Assembly (NCBI GenBank): GCA_023374025.1
Contig: SIJG01000081.1
Coordinates: 366,083 to 430,082, forward strand
Origin: Heterodera schachtii
Lineage: Eukaryota; Nematoda; Chromadorea; Rhabditida; Heteroderidae
Direction of reading: 5' to 3'
DNA length: 64,000 bases
Positions 49,300 through 61,017 of this stretch are shown here, one piece after another. The position numbers and the translations under genes are program-made. The first letter of the stretch is position 1. Each line of letters begins with the position of its first letter. A model generated the notes under the pieces. That model was not told where the DNA came from, did not search any database, and saw nothing but the letters and a program-made list of their open reading frames with translations.

Positions 49300-50671
49300 A
49301 TGCGTTGTCCTCGGCAGAACGCCAAATTTGTTGCCCCGCCAAAGTGTTTGCTGCGCGTTGCTGTTGTGCCCGCCGTCTCTTTCATCTCCGTGCTGTTGCT
49401 CATCACATGCTCCGCCGCCTCAGCCCATGCATTTCCGTCCGCAGCAGCATTTTTGGCACAACAACAACAACAGCAAAGTGGGTTAATTATTAATACTCAT
49501 TAGGGAGGGCCGAGAGTCTCGAATAATCAATCAATCGTCAATCAATTAATTGGGGAGGGGCCGAGAGTCTCGGCGCGAATCAATTATTAATTAATTAATT
49601 TGGGATGGGCCGAGAGTCTCGACGGATCAATTAATTAATTGAGGATGGGTAGAGAATCTCGACGGATCAATTAATTAATTGGGAATGGGCCGAAAGTCTC
49701 GACGGATCAATTAATTAACTGGGAATGGGCCGAGAGTCTCGACGGATCAATTAATTAATTTGGGATGGGCCGAGAGACTCGACGGATCAATTAATTAATT
49801 GGGGATGGGCCGAGAGTCTCGACGATCAATCTGTGTTATGACAGTTTCCAAAATAAACAATTTTTGCCTTTGAATTGTCGATATAATTCGCTTGCATTAA
49901 GTGTTTTCTAATTAGCCTTCAAAATTTAAAAGATTTCGCTAATTAGCAATAGTGTTCGAAAAACCATCCATACTTTTTTTTAAAACAATCAATCATTCGT
50001 TAATTAATTGGTAAGGGTCGAAAGAGTCGCGGCGGGTCACTCAATCAATAAAATAGTCACGGCTATTAAACTATCATTAATTTTTCCACTCATTAATAGG
50101 GCACAATGCACCGCTTCTCTTCCACCTGTTGATGAGGCAACACACTTCATTCTCCCGGCTTCCGGCGGTCGCCAGCATTTTCCAACAAAACCAACACCAA
50201 CAACAGCAGGACAACAATGCCGTCGATGATAATGATGTTGAAGCGGAAGATGAAGCGGCAGCGGAAATGCCGGGGGCGCCGGCGGCGATGGCACAACGCT
50301 GGGAGGACTCAATCGCCGGCAACGACGATGGCATGGAGGAACAGCGACGGGTCGGAAATGGCGGCGTCGACGAGGAGGCCGGCACCGGCGATGAACAACA
50401 ACAGTTTGAACAGTTACGGCAACAACAACAACGACAGATGTCCAAGCGGAAGTTGGTGTTGGCGCGGGACAACGACGGCACGGCGAGCGATGCCAATGGC
50501 GGCGGAGGCGAAACGTCGCCGCAGGCGTTGGCACGCTCGCATGTGGAGCTGTTCACGCGAATGCGCAGCATTTGCGGCCGGATGAATCGCCTGAAGCGCA
50601 AGCGGACACCGCGGCCCGGCTCGCCCGAGTCGCTGGTCGCTTTCCTGTGCGACAGTGCCAAATTCCAGTGA
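49300..50671 (+). CDS. Secreted Gln-rich protein, unrecognised family
   Basis: Two exons, 49300-49481 and 50137-50671 (TGA), join in phase 2 using a GTTAAT donor and a GATGAG acceptor; an earlier acceptor at 50099 would run into a stop. The product is about 238 residues. Residues 15-45 form a hydrophobic stretch (VAVVPAVSFISVLLLITCSA) ending in SAHAF, a good signal peptide; a signal anchor is possible. After cleavage come Gln runs, a very acidic middle (NAVDDNDVEAEDEAAAE) and a basic C-terminal part with two cysteines: HVELFTRMRSICGRMNRLKR, then KRTPRPGSPESLVAFLC. The dibasic sites next to a conserved-looking C-terminal piece recall a peptide precursor, but I recognise no family, and an effector or cuticle role is equally open. 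Confidence 0.65.
49500..49830. repeat. Intronic minisatellite
   Basis: Eight copies of a 44-50-bp unit built from ggccgagagtctcgacgg and tcaattaattaattggg lie in the intron of the secreted-protein gene. The motif cgagagtctcg is itself palindromic. Confidence 0.9.
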
Positions 50672-51585
50672 GGGGCACGGCACAAAAAAAGAAATGGGGG
50701 ACAGGCGGACGGCACAATTTGATCATTGATCTCCAAAAAAATGAAAAAAATTTTTTTTGCCCGGTTGCAATTTTTGTGTTCTTCTCTTTGTCCAACAAAT
50801 CAAATATGTAATGAAAAATTGTGTGTTCATTTTGCGTTGTGTAAACATTCACTCCTGGCGAAAAAAAAATAGCCGAAGGCAATTTGATTTATCATATTAT
50901 TTATTTAGGGGGATTTTGCAGGACCCCCCAATTGTCGAGAAAATGCGGGTTTAATTCCGCAAATCCAGGTCCGGTTAAATCCAAAATCACATAAAAAAAA
51001 AACATTCTTAAAAATGTGTACAAGCATTTTTGTCAAAACAGCACAATAAAACAAAAGCAAAATGAGAGAATGTGTCAGTGTCGTCATCAGCAGGGAACGG
51101 CCCCAGGATTTCGGCTTGGGGTGGGGTATCTCCCCCCCGAGCGACCACCTTTTTTTGCGGTTTGTTAACAGATTTTTTCCAAAAGATCACCAACAATTTT
51201 TTTTTTTTATGTTTTGAGCCATTTTTAGCAGATTTTCATCAAATTGTGGATTTTTTGAAAAATTTAGCTAAATTTTTTGGAAAAATTGAGTGACGCTAGG
51301 TCTGGGGGGGGGGGGAGCAACAAAGAACACCTAAAATTTTCAGCCAAAATACTATTTTTTCCTTAAAAAATTTCGGGTGCGAAGTTATATTTATTAAATT
51401 TAACAAGCATATTTGCAAGATTTTTAATCATTGTCAAAAAATCAAATTTTGCTGACGATTATCCGCTGACAGATTGTCCATTGCTGACGGATTGTCCTTC
51501 ACTGACGGATTGTCCGGACCCCGCGTACCCCCCCCCCCCCCCCGGGGACCTTCCCTGCTGGTCAGCAGCAGTAGTGTTCATTCAT
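50672..51585. mobile_element. Intergenic DNA with a GC-rich inverted-repeat MITE
   Basis: 51091-51557 has ends CAGGGAACGGCCCCAGG and, inverted, CAGGGAAGGTCCCCGG, close to the ends of the 39143-39628 element; flanking octamers (GTCATCAG, CTGGTCAG) match only partly. It lies between the 3' ends of the secreted-protein gene and the WD gene. No coding sequence seen. Confidence 0.6.
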
Positions 51586-54500
51586 TCACTGCTGCTGCTG
51601 ATGGCGGCGCAAAAACAAAGACACTTTGCCATCAGAGGCACCCGCAAAAAGAAAAAACAAATGGAGAGGGGAGGGATCGTTTGGCCATTGGGCCGACGGC
51701 ACCGGTCCATCGACAGCTAAAACACGAATGGCGGCACCAGCAGCGGTGTGAAAGTCGCATTGGGCATCCAGGATGGTGGTCCAATGGCCGCCCGTCGTTG
51801 GCGGTGCGAGCACAGAGCGAATCTAATGATGATCATACAAAAAATAAGGGGGGGTCGACCCCCCCCCCCCCCCTTCGCCCGCAAAGTGCCCAAAATGTCT
51901 GACCATTTCGCATCGAGGGGGGCCGGTGTAAAAGAGGTGGGGGGGGGGGGGGTCGCCGGCGAAGGGAAAAAAGGCAAATTTCTAAAAAATTTGGCTATTT
52001 TCTTAACAAAATTCATTAAAAATTCTGAAAATTTTCCCCCGGCGGCGCCTATCGGCATCGCCGGCCCCCAAAAAATCCAATTTTTTCATAAAAAATTAGC
52101 CCAAAATCTCAAATTTGGTCATTTTTTTTTTGACAAAATCTGCTAACAAATAGCATTTAAATTACAAAAAAATTTCGGCGGCGCCGCCGAACCCCCCTGT
52201 CCCCAAAAAAGTTTTTTTTAAAAAACCATGCCGCAAAAAAACTTTTTTTTTTAAAAAAAGTCGTAGACTTGCTAAAAAAAATCGGAAAATTTGGCAGTTT
52301 TTGGTGAAAATCTGTTAACAAAGCACACCCAAAATTTCAAAAATTTTCCCCGGCGGCGCCTATCGGCACCGCCGGCCCCCCTGTTCCCGAAAGTTTTTTG
52401 GAAAAACCGCGCCGAAAAAAACGGTTTTTGAAAAGCAAAAAAAAAAAAGGTCGTCAAATTACATGGCTGGACCATTTCGCAAAAATTTTGGTTGACCCCC
52501 CCCCCCCCTTTTTAAATGTATGATGATGATGATGATGGGGAGGGGAAACAAATTTTTCGCGCCGCACCTCAATGAATCCGTCCTTAAATCCGGTGACCAA
52601 TCGGCCCACGGTGTGCCAATGTTGCTGTTGTTGGCCGGCACCGCCGTAGAAGGCCAATGCAGTGCATGCCGAGTCGCTAAAACAACAACAATTTTGCAAC
52701 ATCAACGAACCATCCCTTCAAGAAATTTAACAAAAAAAATTTTTTTCGTAATTTTAGGGTTACCTAATGGATGTCAAATGTAATCAAACGCGCGCAATTA
52801 TGAAAGGAGTTATGCCTAAAAAACCGGGCGAGCTCCCAGTTAGTTGGCACCCACCGATCGGGGAAACATTTTTTTGGGGGTTTTTTTTGTGGGTACCCTT
52901 TGGTACGGGGCCCAGTTAACCCCCACCGCAAAAGCCAGAGCAGGTCTTACCCTCTCCACGACGTTTATTCGTGAAAAAATTTTGTAAATTTTTTTTAAAA
53001 TTTTCGGGAGGGGGGGGGGGGGGGCAACGTGGGCGCGCAAAATTTGTCTCATTGTCAGACAGGCATCAAATGTTTGACCGACCGTTTTTTCACTTTGCAC
53101 CCCGCCCTTAACATCAGCGCTGTTGTGCCGTTGCCGCCCAAAACACCAAAACGACCGCCGTCGGCGGTGGCACAAACGGTGAGCAAATACACTTGACCAA
53201 GCACTGAGACGGCGACCAACGCGCGGAGCGTCGCTGAATTGGTGGCAGCGGCGGCGGCGGCGTTGGCACCGCAAATGCCATCGCCATCGGGCACACGGAG
53301 CACGGACCAACAAAGAAATTCGGGCCGTTGCGGGTGCTTCAGCTGGAATGTGGGGGTAATCTCCTGTTTGTATGTTGAACAAAACTGAACGTGCCAAGCG
53401 AAATGATGGCAAAAAGCAACAACGGCGGGTGGGTCTCATTTTTAGGGGTGCACTTCATTTCCCCCCCGTCGTTTCCCCCCCGCCGGTTCCCCCCCCCGTC
53501 GTTTCCCCCCCGCCGGTTCCCCCCCGTCGTTTCCCCCCCGGTCGTTTCCCCCCCGGGTCGTTTCCCCCCCACGTCGTTTCCCCCCCGAAAAATTTTTTTT
53601 AAAAAATTTTCAAACCTAGAAATTTTTCATAAAAAAATTCTTAGGAATTTTCTTAGTACGAAAATTTCAAGAAAAAAAATTTTTTTTTTTTTTAAATTTT
53701 TGAAAAACTTAGCAGTTCATAACGAAATTTCTAAAAAACCACTGAAAAATTTCTCAAAAAAATTTTTTTCTTGAAATTTTCGTACTAAGAAAATTCCTAA
53801 GAATTTTTTTATGAAAAATTTCTAGGTTTGAAAATTTTTTTTAAAAAAATTTTTCGGGGGGGAAACGACCTGGGGGGGAAACGACGGGGGGGAAACGACA
53901 CGGGGGGGAAACGACGGGGGGGAACCGGCGGGGGGGAAACGACGGGGGGGAAACGACCTGCTCCGCATTTTTAGACCACCCAAAATTAAAAAAAAAAAAA
54001 TTGAATGAATTAAACGGGCCTTCCCAAATTTTTTTTAAATACCTAAACATCACTAATAAATGGCAGCTTTTTTTTTGCTGCAAAATATTGTTCAAATTTT
54101 TGTTTTTTAACAGTCGAAAACGCTCATTGTCAGAATTTATTTTTTTGGCAAAATGTAACAGTTAATACTTGAACAAATGAATTCTGACCGCGTCAACAAC
54201 TGATTTTGTCGCCAAATTGAACACACAAACAGTGCTGTCTTCGTATGCAAGCAGAACATGGTCTAAAAAAGCAAATTTTGTAAAATTTTCACAAATTTTG
54301 TTAGCGAATTTCGCTAAAATTTCAAAATTTCCCATGGTTCCCATTTCCATGAAAGGTTAAAATCCGGTTAATCTAATCTTGAAATAATTTTGGTTTAACG
54401 GGACCACCATTTGGGACAATTACCAAATTTTGGCACAAAAAAAAAATGCATTTCCCTTCAAAAAAATTTTTTTTAATTTTTCGCACAGAATCCTTGGAAT

Positions 54501-55921
54501 CAATTTTATTTTCGACAAACATTTCCGAACAATGGAAAAATTATGTGAAAAACCTCCAGAAAGCAATTCCATGCCCATCAGTAGGCCACTGAACATGGTA
54601 CCATCTTCGGCAAAGGTTTCATTGATTGAACGGTTTGTCCGTGTTGCCCAACTTTTGTACATGAAATGTTGGGCCAAAACGAGCACTTTCTCGCCGCCGT
54701 TCCGATAACAAATCCGAACGGACGAACTGAGTTCCTGGAAATCGAACATAGACAAAAAAATACAAAAAAAAAAAGACACCAAATAGAATCAAGGCACCCC
54801 TACAAATGGAAGCCTTCCTTTCCCCAAACCTATATGAGTGTCTCGTCTTGGCCCATAGGGTCGGAATTTAAAAAAAGGACACCAAGGTTTTGTGGCATGT
54901 CATTAACGGGAATATTCCCCGTTTTGCGGGCCCGTTCCCGGTATTTTACAACTAAAAAAAGGGAATCCCTGGGAAATGTTCGTCATTCTGTCCTAGCTTT
55001 GTTCGGTCTACCTCCGAAAAAATTTGAAAAAATTTTTAAATCGAAAAACCGGAAATACTTCATGGTCTGGGATGAACATTCGTCCGGCGACGGGATCAGA
55101 AAGCGCACGGCAAAAGCCATAATGCCCGGTTCTCAGTTCGCGCAGCGGACGAAATTGAGGGACGGAATTGGCAACGGTTTGCTGACCGCAGTCGGAGAAA
55201 AACAACTCGAAAAGGGCGACGGAATGGCAACGAAAATGGAGCCAAATGACAATGGCACCGCCAGAGGAGGAGGAGGCTAAAAAAAATGGGAAAAATGCGA
55301 AGGCCCAAACTTCAAATTGCTCAAAAACTGTCTGAAACGATTAAAACGGTTAAAAAATGATGAGAAAATTGCAAAATTAAGGGCTTGCATTCAATTTTTC
55401 ACGTAGAAAAAAGTAGGCACTGAAGTGTCTGTCCATGGCTTAATCAATTCCGGAAGCCCCAACAAAAAAAAATTCGAAGAAAGGTCAAAACCCGAAAACT
55501 TTTGGTTCGACTTGATGGGTTTGTGGTTCAAAATCATCGAGGCCTTGGTTTCTCGAAAAATTTAGTTTAATTACCAACAATTTAAAAGTAATCCAAAATG
55601 AATATGTTTTACCATTTTTAATTTCTTCCTCAAATGGCCATCGTCCAATTGCGACAATTTGACGCCGTTCAGTGTCATCTTAAAGGCTGAAATTGCTAAG
55701 GAAATGGGCACAAACAAAGCTGAGCGAGACAGACCATGGAGAACAGCGATTTGCTTCAATGAAATGGACGAAAAAAGCAAACAACGACCACAATTTGTGC
55801 CGATGAGCAAAAATGGCACTTTCGAGGTGCCGAAATGTTCGAAATTTAATGCAAAAAAGGCATGCGCTTCCTCATCAAAGCCAATGTAATGGGAGAAAAA
55901 AGGCCGAATATTCGTCGTCAT
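51586..55921 (-). CDS. WD-repeat protein resembling GNB1L
   Basis: Seven exons: 55921-55613, 55331-55059, 54734-54554, 54262-54189, 53342-53113, 52676-52568 and 51822-51586 (TGA). All phases fit, and the sum gives 470 residues. WD-like blades can be seen: FLLIGTNCGRCLLFSSISLK, GGAIVIW, HVLLAYEDSTVCVFNLATKS, GRLVTGFKDGFIEI and FAGASDGKVSLF. The order, and the stretch with GFCR followed by a VRI-type strand and a LLAYED blade, resembles GNB1L, a WD40 protein that helps stabilise PIKK kinases; human GNB1L is shorter (about 327), so this is a moderate call. The start ATG faces the 14-3-3 gene (859 bp apart). A poly-C foldback lies in the fourth intron. Confidence 0.7.
51823..52567. repeat. Cluster of GC-rich palindromic elements in the last WD-gene intron
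   Basis: Three copies of the core ggcggcgcctatcggcacc or close variants (52034-52060, 52170-52195, 52350-52376) alternate with poly-C and poly-G runs and AT-rich pieces. They look like nested or tandem MITE remains of the same group as 39143-39628. Confidence 0.7.
53459..53957. repeat. Foldback with gtcgtttcccccc minisatellite arms
   Basis: Left arm 53459-53587 has about nine copies of a 14-bp unit (gtcgtttcccccccc, gccggttcccccc variants). The right arm 53857-53957 has the inverse. The AT-rich core between them is itself a palindrome (aaacctagaaatttttcat and inverse). It lies in the intron between exons 54262-54189 and 53342-53113 of the WD gene. Confidence 0.85.
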
Positions 55922-56453
55922 CGGAAATACTTATTTGTGCATTTGATTGGAGGATGGTTCCGAAATCTAAAAGCCGCTTTCATTTTAATTCCGGCTTTCG
56001 TGGTCCCTGATTTTCGGAAAAATCCGTTCACGCGCAAAAATTTTTGATTTTGCAATTGGCATTATGTATCTTTTTTTTGAATGGTGAAATATTCAAAATC
56101 CATCGAGAAAATGTGTTTAAAAGGAATGGAAAAGTGTACATTCGACTCATTATTATTCTTCCATCTTTATTTGTTTTCGACCTTTTTTCTTATGTGGTAG
56201 ACAGAAAACAACAATTTGTTGTCCAAATTTAAACTGTTGCGTTATCCCTCTTTTTTTATCGCTTTTTCGAAACAGTCGTAAATTTACAATAAAAGTCGAA
56301 TCGTCCTTTATACAATAAAAAAAAACCAATTCCAAATCCCTGCAAAAAGGTCCCTCCTTTGTGAAATTTTTTCAAAGCCTCTAATAACACCAAAAGTGCC
56401 CACGCCCTTAATGTGTTATGTTTCGGTAGACAAAAAAAATTGTCAAAAAAATT

Positions 56454-56642
56454 CCAGTTTACGAGTCCAATGAGTGACCACCCTCACTTTTTTAGACCAT
56501 AACTTTTTTTTACTTGATCAATCCATATGTTCTTGGTATCAATCGGAAGCTTTTTGCAAAGCAAAATTCCCGGATAAAGCCAACCGACAAAATTTATGAT
56601 TTAAAAAAGTGAGGGTGGTCACTCATTGGACGCGTAAACTGG
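56454..56642. repeat. Palindromic MITE upstream of 14-3-3
   Basis: Ends CCAGTTTACGAGTCCAATGA and the inverse with one change (CCAGTTTACGCGTCCAATGA) pair over about 40 bp, through GTGACCACCCTCAC. A copy with the same ends lies at 61549-61737 in the duplicated segment, so insertion came before the duplication. No clear target duplication. Confidence 0.75.
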
Positions 56643-56779
56643 AACAGAGCCAAAAAAAAAAACTAAATGTTTTTGACTTTGACTGTTATGCTATTATCCC
56701 TCTAACTTCCCAACCCCCTTTTCTCTAACACTAAGGTCTCAAATATCCATATTTAAATATATACCTACGTATTACACAT

Positions 56780-58915
56780 ATGATGGAAAAGCCTGTGGAT
56801 GAAGAGCCCGAGACAAAGGAGGAATTGGCCTACCTCGTCAACGTTTGCAAAAAAGCGGAACGCTACGATGACATGGTCGATGCGATCAAAAAGGTGGTTG
56901 TGATCGATTTGTGATCCCAAAATTTACGAAATTTTTTTGTAAAACCCGGAAATAAATCTTTTCCACCACCCTCCCCTCCCCATTTCAGCTGATCAAACTG
57001 GACCCGAATTTGAGCGTGGAGGAGCGCACTATGTTGTCAATTGCCTACGACACTGCCACCGATGCTCGTCGTTCGTCCTGGCGTGCCTTGTCCCACACCG
57101 AGGACGTGCCGTTAACCGATGAAAAGCATCAGGTGTGGTGGCAGCTTGTGGTCGTGTCATTTGGCACAATCATTTTGATCAAAATGATGCCACTAATTCT
57201 CCCGTTTTCTCCATTACAGGAATTGTGCAAGTATCGTGTTCAAGTGAAAAGTGAGCTGATGCATTTCTGCCAAGAACTTTTGGTGGGTTTTTCGTTTCCG
57301 AATTATGTCTGTCTGCTTCTCCGGCAAGTGTGAAGAATTGTGTTTTTTTTGTTGGAATTTTGGCTCTAAATCAGTTTCGAATGTGCTGATCATTAATCTG
57401 AAGAACTCGGGGATTTGCCCAATTCGGGAACACCGGACCCGAATTCGAACCAAAAATTGTTTTTTTCCTCCAATTATGCGTTAAGATCGGTCAAATTTTG
57501 GCGCAAATTGCGTATTTTCATTTTTTATCCAATTAAGCATTGTTTTTTGATGAATGAATTCAAAACTTTTCAACCCCAGCAGAACAATGCATATTTTGTA
57601 GGAAAAAAAAAGAATTTTCAGATCTCTGCTGGCATTTGGAATTGGGCAAATCCGAGTTAAGATTCGTGATCACTGACTGATCAACACCTTCGGAAACTGA
57701 ATTTTTAGCCCAAAATTTAAAAAAAAAAGAAGTTAAATTGGTCCACATTTCTTTACCATCCCATTCCTTCTTCCCCAACAGACGTTCATCAACGATTTGC
57801 TGCTTCCAAAAGCGACCGATGCGGAGGCGAAGGTTTTCTACTTGAAGATGAAAGCGGACTATCATCGTCACATGGCCGAACTCGTGACGGACGACGACCG
57901 AACGGGTGGGACAATAATTGTTGTTGTTATGTGTGTCCGCTGTATTACGAATTTGTCCGATTTGGTTTTCTGTATTTTGAGCCCGCTGTTTTTTCAGTGT
58001 TTCATGAGTCCAATCAACTCTGACAATCATCAGTTTCTTGGACCATAAATTTTTCATTTTCCAGCAAAACCCTAAATTTTGGTATATAGCAAGATTCATG
58101 TTATGTGTTCGTACATAAAATTGTCCAGGAAACTGATGTTGGTTAATTGATTGGACTTCATGATGATTTGATCATACATCCAGTTCATATAATTCCAAGT
58201 CCCAGGCCCGAATTCGAACAAAAAGTCGAAACTCAGATTTTTCGGCTCGCATTTTTGGTTCAAAACCGGCTCAAATACATTTCAATAAAATGTATATCTA
58301 AACCATTTTAAGCCAAAAAATGCGAAAATTTCTTAAAATTTGATTTTCGACTTCTTGTTCGAATTTGGGTCCGGGGTTCGGAATTGGCCCAAATGGATAT
58401 ACAGGATTCGTGATCACTGATCAGTAACCCCGAAAAACATTTTCATGATTGTTTGTTTGTTGCGCAGGTCTGTTCGATCACGCAAAGGGCGCTTACAAAG
58501 CAGCGATGGACATCGCCACCGAACACATTGCACCGACCGATCCGATTCGTCTTGGCCTTGCGCATAACTTCTCCATGTTCCATTATGAGGTGTTGAAATC
58601 GGTGGACGATGCGCGCGCAGTGACCAAAAATGTGAGACCAAAAAACATTTTTTTTTTCATGGTATTTAATGGCGCCAAGCCGATTCGAATTCCCCGCTTT
58701 TTAATAATGGCCAAGCCGGTTCGAATTCCCCGCTTTTTCAGGCCGTTGACTTGGCCAACGCGGAGATTGCCACATTTGCGGGACCGCTGCCGGAGGATGT
58801 GACCAACATTTTGAGTATGATGAAGGGCAATATGCAGTTGTGGACACCGAAGGAGGTGGCCAACCAGGCGAAGACGGACGGTGAAGGAAGTGCCGAACCG
58901 CCGAAGGAGGGATGA
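56780..58915 (+). CDS. Divergent 14-3-3 protein, copy 1
   Basis: Exons 56780-56893, 56989-57132, 57220-57282, 57782-57905, 58468-58631 and 58742-58915 (TGA); all phases fit, 260 residues. Family blocks are clear: [69 protein letters not shown] and [19 protein letters not shown] and VEER recall the epsilon type. 14-3-3 dimers bind phospho-Ser/Thr partners through a basic pocket. Here the pocket lysine (K49 in human zeta numbering) is Asp and Y128 is His, while R56 and R127 remain; this should alter phosphopeptide binding. The start may be 56780 or the next ATG (56783). Introns carry gatcacgaat-type palindromes; AATAAA lies at 59022. Confidence 0.93.
57370..57695. repeat. Foldback in 14-3-3 intron 3
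   Basis: Left part tgctgatcattaatctgaag, gggatttgcccaattcgg, and cgaattcgaacc; right part has the inverse (ttggaattgggcaaatccga, gttaagattcgtgatcac). It belongs to the GATCA..GAATTC group. An equivalent copy lies at offset 5095 in the right duplicate. Confidence 0.65.
58190..58440. repeat. Foldback in 14-3-3 intron 4
   Basis: Arms ccgaattcgaacaaaaagtc (left) and cgacttcttgttcgaatttg (right) pair, followed by gattcgtgatcactgatcag. Same family as the palindrome at 16280-16750. The right duplicate carries a slightly diverged copy (63295-63530). Confidence 0.65.
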
Positions 58916-59355
58916 ACAGAATCAGACAGACAATAATATGTTTTATGCATGCAATTGATAATTTTCTTGTGTGTGTGCATGTGCCATTCATTGCATTTTA
59001 TATTTGAGTATTTCTCATGGTAATAAATAGGGATGTAATTTTTAGCTTTTTGCCTATTTTTTTCCTGACCTATGGTCTGAAATGCACAATGAAAAACATG
59101 TTTTTTTTGGGGGGGGGGGATGTTGTTAAGTTACTTTTCGAGTTATTAACACCAAAAACCTAAAATTTTTTGAAAAACTTATTTTCACCGATTTTGGCGT
59201 TTTGCCCAAAATGTTCATAAAAATTCAATAATCGATTATCTCCAGCACATAATTTTTGTACAAATAATTCTGGACTAAATTTAAAAAGGCATTGAAAATG
59301 TGTTTACACAGTATAACAATAATAAAATTTGTCATTTAAAAATGGGAATGAAAAT
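58916..59355. other. 14-3-3 downstream region
   Basis: 3' flank with polyadenylation signal (59022), a poly-G run and AT-rich DNA. No further gene seen before the minus-strand exon at 59356. Confidence 0.6.
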
Positions 59356-59646
59356 TCAAAGGCCATTAGCCATTCCGGTAACTTTTTTGAAAATCGCTTC
59401 ATTCTTCAACGCCAAAATGAAGCGTATCCATTCCAATTTGCCACTGAACTGATTCAAAAGCTCATAATTGACGTTCAAAATTTGTATTGTTTGCATATAG
59501 GTGTTGGAAAGTTCCTTCAAAAAAAAATCCGGGAAAAATTCATGAAAATTGAGCCGTTTTTTTACTACCGAAAAAACAGTTGGTTCGATGCCGTTGATCA
59601 ACTGTTCCGCATTCATTTCGGGGTTCTGTGCCAACAATTGTGTGAC
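59356..59646 (-). CDS. Lone terminal exon of an unrecognised protein
   Basis: A clean acceptor (CTTATTACAG) precedes an open frame of 97 codons ending in TGA. It reads VTQLLAQNPEMNAEQLINGI and later SNTYMQTIQILNVNYELLNQ, ending GMANGL: amphipathic helices with no motif I know. No convincing upstream exon was found between it and the broken WD-gene copy at 60.2-61.0 kb on the same strand, so it may belong to a chimeric or truncated gene. It has no counterpart in the left copy of the duplication. Confidence 0.45.
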   Translation of the reverse strand, partial: VTQLLAQNPEMNAEQLINGIEPTVFSVVKKRLNFHEFFPDFFLKELSNTYMQTIQILNVNYELLNQFSGKLEWIRFILALKNEAIFKKVTGMANGL

Positions 59647-60192
59647 CTGTAATAAGATGAATAGAAAGCCAACTATTTTAATTTTATTTTTTGCTAATTG
59701 TATGGACCTGAAAAAATTTCGGTCTGGCTTGGCCCCGGGTACAGATAAATTAATAAGAATTTTTTTAGTCATTTAATGTGGGATCGAATTGCGCTTGCGC
59801 AAATTCTGGCACTTTTTGGCGCCGGCATTTCAAATTGCCGCCATTTTTATGAAAATTCCGGCAAAAAATAAGGAATTTTCAGTTTTTCTAAAATTGCGCT
59901 CCGAATATAAAAAATGACTCATAAATTTAAAAAAAAAAAAATGAAAAAATAGCGTAGTTCAAAGAAAAATAAATGAAAAATTCCGGCATTTCCATTCCAA
60001 AAAACGCACTCTGTGCCGTAAGTTCAAATGCACATTCCAATCCATGTGTGTGAGTCTGTAGAAGCAGTCGAAGAAGCGAAAGTGAAAAGAGCAAAGCAAA
60101 AATTGTTGTGGCTAAAAAAGGGAGGCGCTTTTAAAAAGCAATTTGGAAACATAAATTATAGCATTTTTGTGAAAAATGGACCAATTTTTGGC

Positions 60193-61017
60193 TAATGGCC
60201 GGTGCTCAGCTCGCGCAACGGACGAAACCGTGGGACTGAATTGGCAACGGTTTGCTGACCGCAAGCGGAGAAAAACAGCTCGAAAAGGGCGACGGAATGG
60301 CAACGAAAATGGAGCCAAATGACAATGGCACCGCCAGAGGAGGAGGAGGCTGAAATTGGGGGAAAATTATGAATGATTTACATAGAAAATTAGAGTTATT
60401 TTCAGTTTCAGAAAATTTTGCCAAAAAAAAAAAATTGCAATAAAAATAGGTGAAATGAACCAAAAAAATCGGAAAAATGCGCGAACTCGCAGACTTCAAA
60501 TTACTCAAAAACGGCCCAAAAAAATGATAAGAAAAATGCAATAAGTCTTTTTAAAAAATCTAAGGTTAAGGGGAATTTTGAGACAAAAAAAAACGTGGTT
60601 CACGATCTCGAGGCCTTGATTTATTCGAAAATTTGTTTAAAAAAAAACCAAATTTTGGTCACCGACAAATTACTGGAATAATTTCATTTAAAACGAATTA
60701 TGTTTTACCATTTTTAATTTCCTCCTCAAATGGCCATCGTCCAATTGCGACAATTTGACGCCGTTCAGTGTCCTCTTAAAGGCTGAAATTGCTAAGGAAA
60801 TGGACGCAAATAAAGCTGAGCGAGACAAACCATGGAGAACAGCGATTTGCTTCAAGGAAATGGACGAAAAAAGCAAACAACGACCACAATTTGTGCCGAT
60901 GAGCAAAAATGGCACTTTCGAGGTGCCGAAATGTTTGAAATTTAATGCAAAAAAGGCATGCGCTTCCTCATCAAAGCCAATGTAATGGGAGAAAAAAGGC
61001 CGAATATTCGTCGTCAT
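60193..61017 (-). pseudogene. Truncated copy of the WD-repeat (GNB1L-like) gene
   Basis: Exon 1 (61017-60709) is intact and matches 55921-55613 closely. The second exon is broken: the counterpart of its acceptor is changed, a CAA codon has become TAA (near 60510), about 110 bp of new sequence interrupts it, and the frame ends in TAG near 60196. Exons 3-7 are missing. So the duplication copied only the promoter-side third of the gene. Confidence 0.8.

Larger units (their letters stand above)
55120..58740. repeat. Segmental duplication, left copy
   Basis: Matches 60193 onward (to beyond the window). The offset is about 5.07 kb at the left end and exactly 5095 bp through the central 14-3-3 region, where almost no differences are seen from about 56.1 to 57.9 kb. 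It holds the 5' part of the WD gene, the whole 14-3-3 gene and several intronic palindromes. Confidence 0.95.

Noticed and set aside
50008..50229. Alternative second exon of the secreted-protein gene starting at 50100
   Set aside because: It keeps phase but stops early (near 50229), while the acceptor at 50136 opens the long frame to 50671.
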